Origin: Candidatus Doudnabacteria bacterium
GTDB lineage: Bacteria > Patescibacteriota > Doudnabacteria > UBA920
Length of the DNA stretch: 37,275 nucleotides
NCBI GenBank assembly: GCA_003151625.1
Contig: PLYC01000004.1
Location: 4,296 to 41,570 of the forward strand
Reading direction: 5' to 3'
Every line of letters starts with the position of its first letter. Within the stretch, counting starts at the first letter, position 1. The notes beneath the pieces are model-generated. The model had not been told where the DNA came from. It made no database searches and saw only the letters and a program-made list of their open reading frames with translations. Shown here piece by piece: positions 13,655 through 21,006 of the stretch. A program made the translations under genes and the position numbers.

Positions 13655-14632
13655 TTAAAAGTTAAATTTATTAACCATTTGTTCGTAAAGGCTTTTGTCC
13701 CCAGGGTTTTGGCTGAAAAGCCTGACATCAAAAATCATACTATCAAAGTTTCTCATAAAATAGGTATTCATAGTCCCATCGTTAAACGTTATTTGTATTG
13801 CCTGATTACCATTAATGATAATTTTTGTCTTTGATTGTACCGTATTGCCAAAATCTATGGAATTTATATAATCATCAAGCGTGTAATTGTTTGTATTTAA
13901 AGTGCTTACGATACCAACAATTTCCGCATTGTTGCCTTGTGCCAAGGAAAAGCCCACCACTTGGGCTTTAGATGAAATATCAAATTGACCTTCCGAATAT
14001 TGCCAGTTACTCGGGTAAAATACTTGGTAATTGAGGTCATTATTTTTATAAATACTCAAGGTCGGGTCCTGTATTGCAACCGGCTTAGGGACCATAAAAT
14101 TGTGAGTTTGGCTATAAGTACTGCCAACAAAATTATTATACGGCTTATTTTTTGCATAAACCTGAAGCCCTTTATCCAAGCCCATAATAAATCCAAAAAT
14201 TATTATAAAGGCCGGTAAAAAATTGATGAACCCCCTAAAATTTTTATTTCGCACGGAGAAAATGACTATGGACGTCAAAAATGGAATGAATAAGATGAAC
14301 CAAAATAGGCAATAAAAAGCGGCCTGTTGAAACGACGGGAAAGTTAATATATAACCGCTGATGAGTATCTGAAATCCATATGGGATGGCGGGAAGAAAAA
14401 CAATCATGAATACTGATAGCCACAAAAAAGTTTTCACATTTTGTAGATACAAAAGCTGGTCATTTTTTAAAGACTTGTGGAAATTAACCGCAAAGGCTAT
14501 TTGAATAAAAATTAAACCAAGAATTCCAATAGGGCCGTTAATTATAATGGCTAAACCGGATGAGGAAAGAAGCAAAAGCATAAAGGCGTTTAGCGCCCAA
14601 ATAGCTAAATAAAATTTTATTGATTTATCCAT
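13655..14632 (-). CDS. Membrane protein with exported PsbP-like domain
   Basis: The 325-residue product has about five hydrophobic helices in its first 155 residues. A soluble C-terminal domain follows from about residue 185, with 'YQVFYPSNWQYSEGQFDISS' and 'GNQAIQITFNDG'. That pattern recalls PsbP-like or lipoprotein 'YPxxW' domains that sit outside the membrane. It lies in an operon: its ATG comes 14 bases after the stop of the upstream secreted protein. The role is unknown; the domain name is a likeness only. Confidence 0.65.
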   Translation of the reverse strand: MDKSIKFYLAIWALNAFMLLLLSSSGLAIIINGPIGILGLIFIQIAFAVNFHKSLKNDQLLYLQNVKTFLWLSVFMIVFLPAIPYGFQILISGYILTFPSFQQAAFYCLFWFILFIPFLTSIVIFSVRNKNFRGFINFLPAFIIIFGFIMGLDKGLQVYAKNKPYNNFVGSTYSQTHNFMVPKPVAIQDPTLSIYKNNDLNYQVFYPSNWQYSEGQFDISSKAQVVGFSLAQGNNAEIVGIVSTLNTNNYTLDDYINSIDFGNTVQSKTKIIINGNQAIQITFNDGTMNTYFMRNFDSMIFDVRLFSQNPGDKSLYEQMVNKFNF

Positions 14633-14646
14633 TGTATTTTATTGCT

Positions 14647-15651
14647 CTATTTTACTTGTATAGAAACTTCTTCGCTCCACAATTCACCCGTTAAATCTTT
14701 TTCTGTTTTACCCCCTTCGAGCGTATAGCTAAATATATAAGTTCCAGCCTTAGCATTACTGCTTATTTGAACTGAGAATATTGGCCCTTGATAACTTTGC
14801 CCTGGTTGAAAACTTGGAGGCACTAAACTAAAAAAGTCAGTCGGGTCAAGGGTTAAATCGCCACCTTTATTACTTGGGTCATTAAGTACACTCACGACAC
14901 TGCCGGTCATGCCATTTAAATAAAGAATGTTAGTTGTGCTATTTTGAATTTGTCCTGTTACTTTTACTGAATCGCCAGGTTTCCCGTTCAATATTGAACT
15001 GTCTAAGTTGACATTCAGCTTTGTTGCTGTGATGGAAACGGTGGTAGAGGTAGCGACGGTTGGCTGAAATGGCATTGATAAGCACTGTTGACGTAGTCCT
15101 TGGTCTACTACCATATTACACAATTTGGCATCCTTATTTGCTACTCCAAAAAAAACATAACAGTGGTCTTTGGGACTCTGTGTCTGTATTTGAGAACACA
15201 ATTGCAGATTTTTCATAACCGTGGCTGCTTGAAAAAAGCAATTATCTATAGCAACCTGGGATGAGGCTAATTTGCAAATTTCTGGATTTTTCTGTATTTG
15301 CGCGTAAGCTGCATAACAATCTGCCTGATTTGCGGAAGTGGCACAATAGGATGCGTCGGTTGTTGTTTGAGGATTGACAGGTATTGTGGTTGCAGTTGAC
15401 ATAGGAGCGGTTAAATTTGTGGGTGATGCGGCTGCTGTTTCCTGATGATGACTAACTACTACCGGCCCCAAATTTTGGGGTTGATTGAGAATAAAATATA
15501 CGGCAAGCGATGATGCGGCTAAAATTACCAAAATAAGGATTGTCATTACGGCTTTATCGACATGCCATTTTTTGGCTGGTGTTAGCTGTGTAGGTTGCGA
15601 CGGTAATTGGCCGGGTTGAGGCGGAGGTAAAATTCCATTTGAATTTTCCAT
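14647..15651 (-). CDS. Membrane-anchored Cys-repeat protein
   Basis: ATG at 15651 gives 334 residues. A Pro/Gln-rich cytoplasmic tail precedes one transmembrane helix (about residues 34-56). A Thr/Ser-rich linker follows, then a Cys-paired helical repeat region (about 105-195) with units such as 'CYAAYAQIQKNPEICKLASSQVAIDNCFFQAA'. The C-terminal 120 residues look like a beta sandwich ('KPGDSVKVTGQIQNSTTNILYL'). The Cys repeats match in pattern those of the fusion protein at 24956. It is the first gene of the operon, with TATAAT at 15685-15690. It is probably displayed outside the cell; function unknown. Confidence 0.7.
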   Translation of the reverse strand: MENSNGILPPPQPGQLPSQPTQLTPAKKWHVDKAVMTILILVILAASSLAVYFILNQPQNLGPVVVSHHQETAAASPTNLTAPMSTATTIPVNPQTTTDASYCATSANQADCYAAYAQIQKNPEICKLASSQVAIDNCFFQAATVMKNLQLCSQIQTQSPKDHCYVFFGVANKDAKLCNMVVDQGLRQQCLSMPFQPTVATSTTVSITATKLNVNLDSSILNGKPGDSVKVTGQIQNSTTNILYLNGMTGSVVSVLNDPSNKGGDLTLDPTDFFSLVPPSFQPGQSYQGPIFSVQISSNAKAGTYIFSYTLEGGKTEKDLTGELWSEEVSIQVK

Positions 15652-15684
15652 TTTTTGTTTCTTTAGGTTAATTCTTTTGCCTTT

Positions 15685-15690
15685 ATTATA
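15685..15690 (-). promoter_or_regulatory. -10 box of the three-gene operon
   Basis: TATAAT on the minus strand, preceded by GTG, about 34 bases before the ATG at 15651. The -35 is weak. Confidence 0.5.
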
Positions 15691-15876
15691 CACTATCTTC
15701 AAAAAACAATCATATTTTGGCATAATTGTGGCCTTTGGACGACTTAATTATAGACCTCAAAGAAAACGCTATGATGGTTACGATACAACGGTTTTTAAAA
15801 TTGGTCGTAATTTTATTTTGGCGTTTGTTGTTATTTTGATTTGTTTTTTCGTTCGGAAAATTTGGGCAATCAAAGA

Positions 15877-15903
15877 ATAAAAAACAAGCCAAATTGGCTT
15901 GTT
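15877..15903 (-). terminator. Terminator after the tRNA locus
   Basis: AACAAGCCAA and TTGGCTTGTT form a perfect stem followed on the minus strand by TTTTTTATTC. It ends transcription of the minus-strand tRNA region. Confidence 0.85.
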
Positions 15904-15924
15904 GATTGTATTTTCTTTAAGCTT

Positions 15925-15989
15925 GCCCTGTACCACTTAGGCCTACAGGCCTTCGGGTACAGGGCACTTTTTCGCTTCGCGAAAAAGTG
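15925..15989. repeat. Two palindromes next to the tRNA 3' end
   Basis: GCCCTGTACC pairs with GGTACAGGGC (family A type). It is followed at once by CACTTTTTCGC and GCGAAAAAGTG. The second hairpin abuts the CCA end of the interrupted tRNA. Confidence 0.7.
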
Positions 15990-16040
15990 GTGCCGCGGGA
16001 GGGAGTCGAACCCTCATAACCTTGCGGTCGTACGCACCTG

Positions 16041-16070
16041 CCTGTCCGCCGTAGCTTTAGCGAAGGCGGA
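16041..16070. repeat. 30-base palindromic insert in an anticodon loop
   Basis: The insert contains TCCGCC and GGCGGA arms and a CCTG next to a second CCTG of the host loop, so a 4-base CAGG repeat marks one junction. It is related to the palindrome at 7581-7606. It is far too short to be a self-splicing intron. Confidence 0.8.
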
Positions 16071-16081
16071 AAGCGTATGCG

Positions 16082-16245
16082 CCCCGCACCATTTTTTTAA
16101 ACAATTGGTGGCCGAGGAGGGACTTGAACCCTCACGGCCTTGCGGCCATACGTACCTGAAACGTACGTGTATGCCAATTCCACCACTCGGCCTTCAATTG
16201 TTTAAAAATTATTTTGGTTTATATGGGAAAATGGTGCGGGGTAAA
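16082..16245. mobile_element. Insert carrying a complete tRNA-Leu(CAG)
   Basis: This 164-base insert lies between D-loop and D-stem of the host tRNA. It has 14-bp inverted ends, CCCCGCACCATTTT at 16082-16095 and AAAATGGTGCGGGG at 16228-16241. Inside them is a second nested pair, TTTTTAAACAATTG at 16094-16107 and CAATTGTTTAAAAA at 16195-16208, which directly brackets the inner tRNA. The CCCCGCACC end also occurs in the palindrome after uvrA (24601-24634). Confidence 0.75.
16106..16192 (-). tRNA. tRNA-Leu(CAG), intact
   Basis: A complete 87-base class II tRNA with encoded CCA: acceptor GGCCGAG/CTCGGCC, D-stem GTG/CAC, anticodon stem TACGT/ACGTA with loop TTCAGGT (anticodon CAG, reading CUG), a long variable arm (GGCC-GCAA-GGCC), and T-arm with GGTTCAAGTCC. 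It lies inside the D-loop of another tRNA-Leu with the same anticodon and can replace it in function. Confidence 0.95.
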
Positions 16246-16267
16246 TCTGCCATTTCGCCACCGCGGC

Positions 16268-16447
16268 ATGAACTCATCTTAACATTTAAATATCTTAACA
16301 ATCAAATATATTTTTACTGACGATTGCACCCTCTCTGTCGCCGGAGGCGACATCTCCCCCAAGGGGGGAGAGGGGGAATAGGGGGCATAAATATTGTGAA
16401 CAGCCAGGTTCCGATTTATCCGACTTCCGATAAATCCGATTTTCCGG
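16268..16447. repeat. REP-like and degenerate repeats after the binding-protein gene
   Basis: No gene is present. A GTCGCC-GGA-GGCGAC hairpin and a CTCCCCC/GGGGGAG palindrome lie at about 16330-16385. TTCCGATTTATCCGAC-type degenerate repeats at 16410-16443 run up to the stop codon of the solute-binding protein. Confidence 0.6.
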
Positions 16448-18193
16448 CTACTTCCACACCCGTTTTTCCGCCGCGTACCACTGGTTAATAGTATTAAACC
16501 TTTGGCTGGGGTCAAAAAGCACATTTAGGTGGACATTTTTTATGCCGCTGTCTATGGCATAAATATATTCGGTTTGATCCAAAAATATTATCGGGACTTT
16601 AGACATAATTAAGCTGTTAAATTGTTGGTAGTCCTGGGTCTGAACGGTTTTGTCGGTAGTGGTGCGAGCGTCAATAATAAGTTTGTCGGCGACAGGATCG
16701 GAAAAGCCGGTTAAATTAAAGCCCGGATCTTTTACCTGGCTGGAATGCCAAAAAGGGAACGGGTCGGGATCCGCGCCGAATTTTTGCGGAAAAAGCAAAA
16801 CGTCAAAAGTCCTGGGTTTAATGAGTGTATCGGTTAGCTGTTTGCTTGGCAGAATATTTAGGTTAACGGTTATATTTAACGCTTTCCACTGGTCGGCTAA
16901 GGTTTCCGCGGCCTTGGAGTTAACCAGCGAGTCGTTGGTGGATATGGTAAAGGCCAAAGCCTTCCCCTGTTTGTTGGTTCTAATTCCGGTTTTAGGGTCA
17001 ATTTTCCAGCCGGCGCTGTCCAACAAACTTTGCGCCTGATTTATATCTACCGTTGAAGTGGCGGCCGCCACTCCCTGGCCCAGCCAGGGTGATACCGGCA
17101 AAAAAGCATTGCCGCCGAACACATTGTCGATTATCTGCTGTTTATTTGTAGCCAACGAAAGTGCTAACCTGACATTTTGATCGTTTAAAATTTTGTTGTT
17201 CAAGTTAAAGAAGGCAATTTGATACTGGGGCAAAGGGACAGTTAAAATTTGCGCCTGCGGCTGGTTGCTGTCCAGGCGGATGTCACTGCCCAGGGGGACG
17301 AAGCCGAACCCGTCAATTTCCCGGCTGTGAAAAGCGTTTAAGATATCGTCTTCGTTGTCGTAAAATTTAAAAATTAACTGGTCAATTTTCGGTTTGCCGT
17401 CGTAATAGTCCGGATTTGATTTAAGGGAAATTTCTTCAACTTTCCCGCTGGGCAATTTTTTAATTTGTTTAATGGCGTACGGCCCGCTGCCAACCGCTTC
17501 CAAGTTATTTTTAGACAGCAAAAAGTTTTGCGCGTCCACGCTGCCCCAAACGCTTTTGGGTAAAATATGAATGGCCAGATTGTTTATAAACGGTCCGGAA
17601 ATATCTTTAGTGGTAAATTTTACGCTGTAATCGGAAAGTTTGCTAACCGTAGTTGCCTGCCACAGCGGCCAGAGCGGGCTTTTATAGTTGGCGTCTTGCA
17701 AAAGCCCGATGGTAAAAATAACATCATCGGCGGTCAGCGGTTTGCCGTTTTGCCACTTTAAGTTCGGCTTTAAGTTTATGGTGTATTCTTTTTGATCCTG
17801 GGAAATAATAGGCATGCCTTCGGCCAGGTCGGGGACGAGCTGTCCGGTAGAGTCGTATTTATAGAGCCCGGAAAAAATTAAATTGGTTATGGAAAAATCC
17901 GGTTCCATATTTGCCAAAAGGGGATTAATGTAAGTCGGCTGGCCTATGAGGCCTTCGGTGTAGCTGCCTCCGAAATTCGGAGCCGGTATGGTATGGGCGT
18001 AATAAACATTGCGCAAAGAAACAAACAGGCTTAAAACGGCTAAGACAAAAAGCGCCCCAACGGCGATTTTTTCGTTTTTGCCCATTAATGAAAAAACTTT
18101 CCGCAATCGGGAAAGGCTTAAGTGTCTGAGTTCCCTAAAACCCAGAGAAATTTGTTTGCTGTAGGAGATTAAGTTTTGGGAGAAACCGTTCAT
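16448..18193 (-). CDS. ABC transporter solute-binding protein, family 5
   Basis: The 581-residue product is a membrane-anchored binding protein of the peptide/nickel (DppA/OppA, SBP_bac_5) family, which captures oligopeptides or similar solutes for an ABC importer. Family marks include 'PTYINPLLA', 'DLAEGMPIISQDQKEYTINLKPNLKWQNGKPLTADDVIFT' and 'VRLALSLATNKQQIIDNVF'. A single transmembrane helix at about residues 42-60 tethers it after a basic cytoplasmic tail; there is no lipobox. No permease or ATPase gene is next to it, so its transporter partner, if any, is elsewhere. It follows secG by 110 bases of degenerate repeats and may share its transcript. Confidence 0.88.
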   Translation of the reverse strand: MNGFSQNLISYSKQISLGFRELRHLSLSRLRKVFSLMGKNEKIAVGALFVLAVLSLFVSLRNVYYAHTIPAPNFGGSYTEGLIGQPTYINPLLANMEPDFSITNLIFSGLYKYDSTGQLVPDLAEGMPIISQDQKEYTINLKPNLKWQNGKPLTADDVIFTIGLLQDANYKSPLWPLWQATTVSKLSDYSVKFTTKDISGPFINNLAIHILPKSVWGSVDAQNFLLSKNNLEAVGSGPYAIKQIKKLPSGKVEEISLKSNPDYYDGKPKIDQLIFKFYDNEDDILNAFHSREIDGFGFVPLGSDIRLDSNQPQAQILTVPLPQYQIAFFNLNNKILNDQNVRLALSLATNKQQIIDNVFGGNAFLPVSPWLGQGVAAATSTVDINQAQSLLDSAGWKIDPKTGIRTNKQGKALAFTISTNDSLVNSKAAETLADQWKALNITVNLNILPSKQLTDTLIKPRTFDVLLFPQKFGADPDPFPFWHSSQVKDPGFNLTGFSDPVADKLIIDARTTTDKTVQTQDYQQFNSLIMSKVPIIFLDQTEYIYAIDSGIKNVHLNVLFDPSQRFNTINQWYAAEKRVWK

Positions 18194-18204
18194 CGTAAAG
18201 CGAT

Positions 18205-18300
18205 CCTGATATACGGATGCATCCGGATCTACTGATGTCTACGGATTCCTGCATCCGTAGTTATCCGTTGATCCGGATTTTATCTGGATATCCGGATCGG
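18205..18300. repeat. Degenerate ATCCGGAT repeat tract
   Basis: The whole gap between secG and the binding-protein gene is a tract of imperfect, partly palindromic units such as GATCCGGAT, TACGGAT and ATATCCGGATC. It begins right after the secG stop codon. Confidence 0.7.
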
Positions 18301-18303
18301 ATT

Positions 18304-18528
18304 TTATTTAGTAAAAAGGAAAGCGATGTTAATAGCCATAAACATTACGCCCAGCACAATAGTGGCGTAAAACAGCCATTTTTCAAAACCGCGGCGGGTT
18401 TGGACAATGTTGCCGCCGCCCCCAAATACGTTGGACAGACCGGAAGATTTATTTTGCAGGGAAATTATGATTATCAACAACAACATCACCAAAATGTTCA
18501 AAAAGCGGAAAATTATGTTGGAATTCAT
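18304..18528 (-). CDS. secG: Preprotein translocase subunit SecG
   Basis: The 74-residue product has two transmembrane helices (about 8-24 and 51-70). The typical SecG loop between them, 'LQNKSSGLSNVFGGGG', is followed by the conserved RRGFEKWL segment. SecG joins SecY and SecE in the membrane channel and aids protein export. The length is normal. There is no Shine-Dalgarno site before the ATG; the gene lies directly downstream of a structured RNA with a consensus promoter, so it is probably translated from that transcript. Confidence 0.9.
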   Translation of the reverse strand: MNSNIIFRFLNILVMLLLIIIISLQNKSSGLSNVFGGGGNIVQTRRGFEKWLFYATIVLGVMFMAINIAFLFTK

Positions 18529-18554
18529 AGGATTTCGATGTTATAAGAAGTTTT

Positions 18555-18717
18555 GGGGCTTACGCGCTTGGCTGAGTACGAGGCATTTTCCGAGGATTTT
18601 ATGAGGCGTAGTTAATCTACGCCGAGTAAAACCGCAGGAAAATAACGATGTAATCGGCCAAGCCCCTTGCGGGTTTCATCAATAATTCAGCACTTTTAGA
18701 TGAAACGCGTAAGCCCC
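18555..18717 (-). ncRNA. Structured RNA of unknown class upstream of secG
   Basis: On the minus strand GGGGCTTACGCG and CGCGTAAGCCCC make a perfect 12-bp closing stem for a 163-base RNA. Inside are a TTTCATC/GATGAAA hairpin, CCC-GCAA-GGG (a GNRA tetraloop) and a CTTGGC/GCCAAG stem. The last leads to a long arm built of ATTTTCC/GGAAAAT, GGTTTTA/TAAAATC and the tip GGCGTAG/CTACGCC. A perfect promoter lies 20-50 bases upstream. It may be a 6S-like RNA, another free RNA, or a secG leader. I see no tmRNA, SRP or RNase P signature. Confidence 0.7.
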
Positions 18718-18742
18718 AAGTCTAAAAATAATTTGCCTAACT

Positions 18743-18771
18743 ATTATACTAGGAAAGGAGGGGGGTGTCAA
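18743..18771 (-). promoter_or_regulatory. Consensus promoter of the structured RNA
   Basis: On the minus strand TTGACA (complement of 18766-18771) and TATAAT (complement of 18743-18748) have a 17-base spacer: a perfect match, as expected for a highly expressed RNA. Confidence 0.85.
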
Positions 18772-18778
18772 TGTTCCG

Positions 18779-18860
18779 GAAAAATCGGATTGGCCGGAAT
18801 GTCAGATTAATCGGATGGAAATAATTTGAATTCCGACGTTCCGATTTATCCGACTTCCGA
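18779..18860. repeat. Degenerate ATCGGA repeat tract after uvrC
   Basis: Imperfect units (AATCGGATTGG, TTCCGATTTATCCGAC) start at the uvrC stop codon. The same TCCGATTTATCCGACTTCCG core occurs after the binding-protein gene at 16412-16431. Confidence 0.65.
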
Positions 18861-18862
18861 TT

Positions 18863-20923
18863 TTACAGATTTTGTTTAATTGTTTGTGCCAATTTTTCCC
18901 CCACAATTTTTGCCAATTCATCAGTGCTGGCCTTTCTGATATCCGCCACTGTGCCTAATTTCTGTTTTAAAAGTTTTTTGGTTTTGGGACCAATGCCGGG
19001 AATGTCGTCGAGCGCGGATTTTACCGCCTGCTTGCTGCGGAGCTGGCGGTGGAAAGTAATGCCAAAGCGGTGGGCTTCGTCGCGCAGGCGCTGGAGAAGC
19101 TGGAGCGCCGGGTCGTCGTGGGAAAGAATAATTGGTTCTGGATTATTTGGCAGGAAAATTTCTTCTATTCTTTTGGCCAGCCCGATAATTTGAAATTTGA
19201 AATTTGAAATTTGGCATTTACGCAACGCTTCCAGCGCTGCGTTTAGCTGTCCTTTCCCACCATCGATAACAATGAGGTCGGGGAGAGGCCAAAAAGATTT
19301 TAGATCCGCCTCGGCTCGCGCCAAGCGAGACGAGTTTAAGATTTTAGATTTAAGATTTGGTTGGTTCTTGGATCTTGATTCTTGATTCTTCCCGTCGTAC
19401 TCCGATCTTGATAAGCGGCGGGCTAACATTTCCTTCATCATGGCAAAATCGTCCGGCGTGGTTTTGCCGCGAATTTTAAATTTTCGGTATTCGGATTTGG
19501 CCGGCAGGCCGTCTTTGAATACCACCATACTACCCACGGCATTGGTGCCCTGAATGTTGCTAATGTCATAACATTCAATCCGCCGGGGAATATCGGCAAG
19601 CTTTAAAACATCTTTCAGCCCCTGCAAAGCCTGGTTTATTTTATCCAAATGCCCGGCTTGATCCGAAAGCCATTTACTTAAATATTCCTGCGCGTTGGTT
19701 ACTCCAAGTTTAACCAGCTCCGCCGGTTTGCCCTTTTGGGGGAGAATAATTTCCGCTTTGTTTTTTATGCGTGCGCGGATAATATCCTGCACAATTTTTG
19801 CATTTGTCGTGGGGGTCTGGGTATAAATAATTTTGGGAATATCTGAAGCTTCCAAATAATATTGTTCCAAAAACTTTTGCATAACCTCCCCTAACCCCTC
19901 CTTTGAAAGGAGGGGAATGACTGCAGTATTCCTCTCCTTTTTTAAGGAGAGGCTAGGTGAGGTTAGTTCGTAGACAAAGTTCTCTTTATCCCGCATCTTT
20001 CCGCCGCGAATTTTAAACAGGTTTACGCAGGAATATCCATCGGAGGAGGCCAGGGACACAATATCCCAGTCAACTCTCTTTGCCAAAATAACAGACTGCC
20101 TTTCTTCCAGCAGTGCCAAAGCGTTGAGCTGGTCGCGCACACGCGCGGCTTTTTCGAACAGTTTTTTTGCGGCCGCGAGCTTCATTTCGTTTTTTAGCTG
20201 TTTCATAATTTTACCGTTATTGCCTGCTAAAAAGTCTTCAATCTTTTTTAAATAAAGCCGGTAATCATCCAGGCTGATTTTTCCAATACAAACTCCGGGG
20301 CATCTGTGTAAATGATAATGAAAACAGGGTTTGCCCGAAACTTTTAAGGCCGAACAGTAGGGGAATATTTTGCGCATAAGGTGCAGGGTGTTGCGGATTT
20401 TATAGACCGCGGTGTATGGGCCAAAATAGATTGTAGGTTGTAGGTTGTAGGTTGTAGAGTTTGGTTTTTGGATCTTGGAATTTGTCCGACCTCGGCTTGC
20501 CGTCGAGGCGAGACGGGTTTGGTTCTTGGTTCTTGGATCTTGGTTCTTTTGTTCTACTTTTCTCGCATATCCAATCTGGGGGATTTCCGTGGAGTAGTCA
20601 ATTTTAATAAACGCGTAATTTTTATCGTCGCGAAGTAAAATATTGTACTTGGGCAAATATTGTTTTATAAGAGTGTTTTCCAAATACAAACTTTCCAGTT
20701 CATTATTAACCACTGTGTATCCAAAATCCGCGGCTTCTTCCACCAAAAAAGGAATTTGCGGCCGTTCGTCGCTGCCGTTAAAATATTGCCCCACCCGGCT
20801 GCGTAAATTTTTAGCCTTGCCAATATAAATAACCCCGCCATCCTTGTCCAAAAACCGGTAAACGCCGGGCTTTTTGGGGATGTTGGAGATTTTAGATTTT
20901 AGATTTAAGATTGGGGATCTCAT
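18863..20923 (-). CDS. uvrC: Excinuclease ABC subunit C
   Basis: UvrC makes both incisions around DNA lesions marked by UvrA and UvrB. The 686-residue product has the GIY-YIG nuclease (GVYRFLD...VIYIGKAKNLRSRV, residues about 20-44) and a Cys cluster (CSAL...KPCFHYHLHRCPGVC). It also has a UVR motif (KLFEKAARVRDQL), an RNase H-like nuclease (ECYDISNIQGT...VIDGGKGQL) and a C-terminal helix-hairpin-helix (DIPGIGPKTKKLL). It is longer than usual because repeats are inserted in frame near residues 120-160, 320-350 and 510-540. Even its first residues (ILNLKSKISN) come from an AAATCT repeat. The -10 box is seven bases before the ATG, so the mRNA is likely leaderless. Confidence 0.95.
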   Translation of the reverse strand: MRSPILNLKSKISNIPKKPGVYRFLDKDGGVIYIGKAKNLRSRVGQYFNGSDERPQIPFLVEEAADFGYTVVNNELESLYLENTLIKQYLPKYNILLRDDKNYAFIKIDYSTEIPQIGYARKVEQKNQDPRTKNQTRLASTASRGRTNSKIQKPNSTTYNLQPTIYFGPYTAVYKIRNTLHLMRKIFPYCSALKVSGKPCFHYHLHRCPGVCIGKISLDDYRLYLKKIEDFLAGNNGKIMKQLKNEMKLAAAKKLFEKAARVRDQLNALALLEERQSVILAKRVDWDIVSLASSDGYSCVNLFKIRGGKMRDKENFVYELTSPSLSLKKERNTAVIPLLSKEGLGEVMQKFLEQYYLEASDIPKIIYTQTPTTNAKIVQDIIRARIKNKAEIILPQKGKPAELVKLGVTNAQEYLSKWLSDQAGHLDKINQALQGLKDVLKLADIPRRIECYDISNIQGTNAVGSMVVFKDGLPAKSEYRKFKIRGKTTPDDFAMMKEMLARRLSRSEYDGKNQESRSKNQPNLKSKILNSSRLARAEADLKSFWPLPDLIVIDGGKGQLNAALEALRKCQISNFKFQIIGLAKRIEEIFLPNNPEPIILSHDDPALQLLQRLRDEAHRFGITFHRQLRSKQAVKSALDDIPGIGPKTKKLLKQKLGTVADIRKASTDELAKIVGEKLAQTIKQNL
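19305..19335 (-). repeat. In-frame palindromic element in UvrC, copy 2
   Basis: On the coding strand it runs from ACTCGTCTCG to GAGCCGAGGCGGA and encodes SSRLARAEAD. It is the shortest of four related elements and is next to AAATCT-type degenerate repeats. Confidence 0.75.
19878..19966. repeat. REP-like CCTCCCC element inside uvrC
   Basis: AACCTCCCCTAACCCCTCC and its partner GGAGAGGCTAGGTGAGGTT form the ends of an 89-base palindromic insert. A perfect CCCCTCCTTT-GAAAGGAGGGG hairpin lies on the left and a second hairpin on the right. It is translated in frame as a Ser/Leu/Lys/Glu loop. Confidence 0.7.
20429..20560. repeat. Compound repeat insert in UvrC
   Basis: Three near-perfect TTGTAGG units, a palindromic element (20485-20518, GTCTCG/CGAGG type) and several GGTTCTTGG/GGATCTTGG units lie in a row and are all read through in frame. 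The peptide is Asn/Gln/Thr/Lys-rich and is absent from typical UvrC. Confidence 0.7.
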
Positions 20924-20930
20924 TAATTAA

Positions 20931-20959
20931 ATTATACCTATGGCTGGACAGGATGTCGA
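20931..20959 (-). promoter_or_regulatory. Leaderless-type promoter of uvrC
   Basis: On the minus strand TCGACA (complement of 20954-20959) and TATAAT (complement of 20931-20936) have a 17-base spacer. The ATG begins seven bases after the -10 and there is no ribosome site. Confidence 0.7.
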
Positions 20960-21006
20960 GAATTTGCTAGGTTTTAGCAACGGAAACCCCTTAAGGAGGA
21001 TTGACC

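Larger units (their letters stand above)
15988..16267 (-). tRNA. tRNA-Leu(CAG) gene split by two inserts
   Basis: The 5' part (complement of 16246-16267) holds the acceptor strand GCCGCGG and the D-arm start. The 3' part (complement of 15988-16081) holds the anticodon arm, long variable arm, T-arm and CCGCGGC-A-CCA. Removing 16082-16245 and 16041-16070 restores a perfect 86-base class II tRNA: 7-bp acceptor stem, D-stem GCG/CGC, anticodon stem TACGC/GCGTA, loop TTCAGGT (anticodon CAG) and T-stem GAGGG/CCCTC. The first insert lies at the 3' edge of the D-loop and contains a whole second tRNA-Leu. The second is a 30-base palindrome between bases 33 and 34. Either a recently broken gene or a very unusual spliced tRNA; the former is likelier. 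Confidence 0.8.

Noticed and set aside
16041-16070. Group I intron in tRNA-Leu
   Set aside because: Bacterial tRNA-Leu introns are at least about 200 bases; this insert has 30 bases and is a palindrome of a dispersed family.
18555-18717. tmRNA, SRP RNA or RNase P RNA
   Set aside because: No tag reading frame, no GGAAGCA-type SRP loop and no conserved RNase P core strings; 6S-like remains possible but unproven.
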